Origin: Anaerolineales bacterium
Lineage (GTDB): Bacteria > Chloroflexota > Anaerolineae > Anaerolineales > Anaerolineaceae
NCBI GenBank assembly: GCA_020060485.1
Contig: JAGVAB010000172.1
Coordinates: 1 to 33,691 of the forward strand
Direction: 5' to 3'
Length of the DNA: 33,691 nucleotides
Positions 33,073 through 33,691 of this stretch are shown piece by piece. Each line of letters begins with the position of its first letter. The first letter of the stretch is position 1. Under the pieces are notes generated by a model. The model was not told the origin of the DNA, made no database searches, and saw nothing but the letters and a program-made list of their open reading frames with translations. A program made the position numbers and the translations under genes.

Positions 33073-33603
33073 CTATTCTTGAGTTCCCGTTGGAAGCTTG
33101 TCCCCAAATACCAGCATCACCCCAAGAAACAATGCCGGAAAGGAAACAAAAAGAAACCCCGGAAGGATGTTGGCCAGATTATAGCTGCGCACCACCAGCA
33201 GATGTTCGTCTGGCGAATCCAGGAAGGCGTTGATCCGGCTCCTGGTGTCTGCTGCTGTTTTTGTATTCAGATAATCCGACTTGATGTGGCAAGGCCCATC
33301 CGCACCCTGAACAACCAAAGCGGAATAATAACACTCAGATTTGCTCTGACGGCCCACGGAATTGCAATTGATGGCAGTACTTGCGCGGCTAATTTCATGG
33401 AAAGTTCTCTGCGAAGAAATGGGCAAAATACCCAGCCATCGAATCTGCTGCCGGCAATCAACCTGCCCATGAATTTGCCTTTCGCAATCCAGAAAATGGA
33501 TGCTGCCATATCCTGTCAGGGCTGCAAAACCGGCCAGAATCAGCAGCCAGCCAAGCCAGACAAGGGATCTGCCCTTTAACGCTTTCGCCCCCGAAAAAGT
33601 CAT
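33073..33603 (-). CDS. Two-helix membrane protein with Cys-containing outer domain, function unknown
   Basis: I do not recognise this 176-residue protein. Hydrophobic helices lie at about 14-33 and 145-167. The 110 residues between them carry five cysteines (40, 50, 80, 91, 105) and would lie outside the membrane if both ends are inside. The plan resembles DUF3592-type proteins, but I see no clear family motif. ATG 33603 is 5 nt after the stop of the preceding partial gene, whose last codons contain its GGGAG, so translation is likely coupled. It is about 100 nt downstream of the end of the sequence run shared with the padR promoter region but is transcribed toward it. Confidence 0.62.
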   Translation of the reverse strand: MTFSGAKALKGRSLVWLGWLLILAGFAALTGYGSIHFLDCERQIHGQVDCRQQIRWLGILPISSQRTFHEISRASTAINCNSVGRQSKSECYYSALVVQGADGPCHIKSDYLNTKTAADTRSRINAFLDSPDEHLLVVRSYNLANILPGFLFVSFPALFLGVMLVFGDKLPTGTQE

Positions 33604-33608
33604 TCTTT

Positions 33609-33691
33609 TTACTCCCAGTCCTGCGCCCCCCGCTGGCGCTTCAACTGACTACGCTGCTTTTTGGCCGCCAGCCGGCGGGCATGCGCCGCAT
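33609..33691 (-). CDS. C-terminal end of a gene cut by the window edge, product unknown
   Basis: An open frame enters from the right edge and ends with TAA at 33609-33611. The 26 visible residues are very basic (RRLAAKKQRSQLKRQRG) and end in AQDWE. Too little is present to name it. Support comes from the close 5-nt spacing to the next gene and a ribosome-binding site within its last codons. It may also be an unused frame. Confidence 0.4.
   Translation of the reverse strand, partial: AAHARRLAAKKQRSQLKRQRGAQDWE

Overview
The window looks like ordinary chromosome from a moderately high-GC bacterium, most likely a member of the Chloroflexota (Anaerolineae-like). This is an inference from several points together. 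The Flp-type pilin is fused to repeated beta-domains. Isoleucyl-tRNA synthetase looks like the type 2 form and sits behind a T-box leader. The rpmH-rnpA-yidD-yidC-jag cluster carries an extra beta-propeller lipoprotein. No gene here proves the taxonomy. L-lactate dehydrogenase, lipoate scavenging, nucleoside phosphorylases and a polyferredoxin fit a fermentative or facultatively anaerobic life, but that is also inference. I saw no rRNA or tRNA gene, CRISPR array, transposase, phage gene or restriction system.

Layout. 1-2506: a surface locus on the plus strand, with a Flp-like prepilin carrying six tandem domains of about 81 residues, then a small Pro-rich membrane protein and a strong terminator. 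2534-6398, minus strand: lipoate-protein ligase, uridine phosphorylase and a SLC13-type transporter with RCK_C domains. 6714-8648, plus strand: a double class V aminotransferase. 8673-12228, minus strand: a small Cys-rich membrane peptide, ArsC, a membrane polyferredoxin, YjbQ and threonine aldolase. 12289-19349, minus strand: RluD, LspA, a GIY-YIG-like (DUF123) protein, IleS with its T-box leader, and pyrimidine-nucleoside phosphorylase. 19546-23161, minus strand: rpmH-rnpA-yidD-PQQ lipoprotein-yidC-jag. 23524-24480, plus strand: L-lactate dehydrogenase. 24593-33691, minus strand: MtaB, two exported proteins (ConA-like and TPR), a VOC protein, FtsH, MsrB, a PadR/GyrI-like pair and a two-helix membrane protein.

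How genes work together. The rpmH cluster joins ribosome, RNase P and membrane-protein insertion functions (YidD, YidC, Jag). LspA, for lipoprotein maturation, lies just upstream of rluD with a 4-nt overlap. IleS is probably controlled by uncharged tRNA-Ile through the T-box. The PadR gene has a near-consensus promoter followed by perfect palindromes that look like an autoregulatory operator, and it is probably co-transcribed with a GyrI-like ligand-binding protein. Most minus-strand units end in recognisable intrinsic terminators, which I used to separate transcription units.

The least ordinary items are the repeat-bearing Flp-like prepilin, the beta-propeller lipoprotein inside the yidD-yidC cluster, the aminotransferase with a vestigial second domain, a 21-bp intergenic repeat present three times, and a 139-bp MITE-like element.
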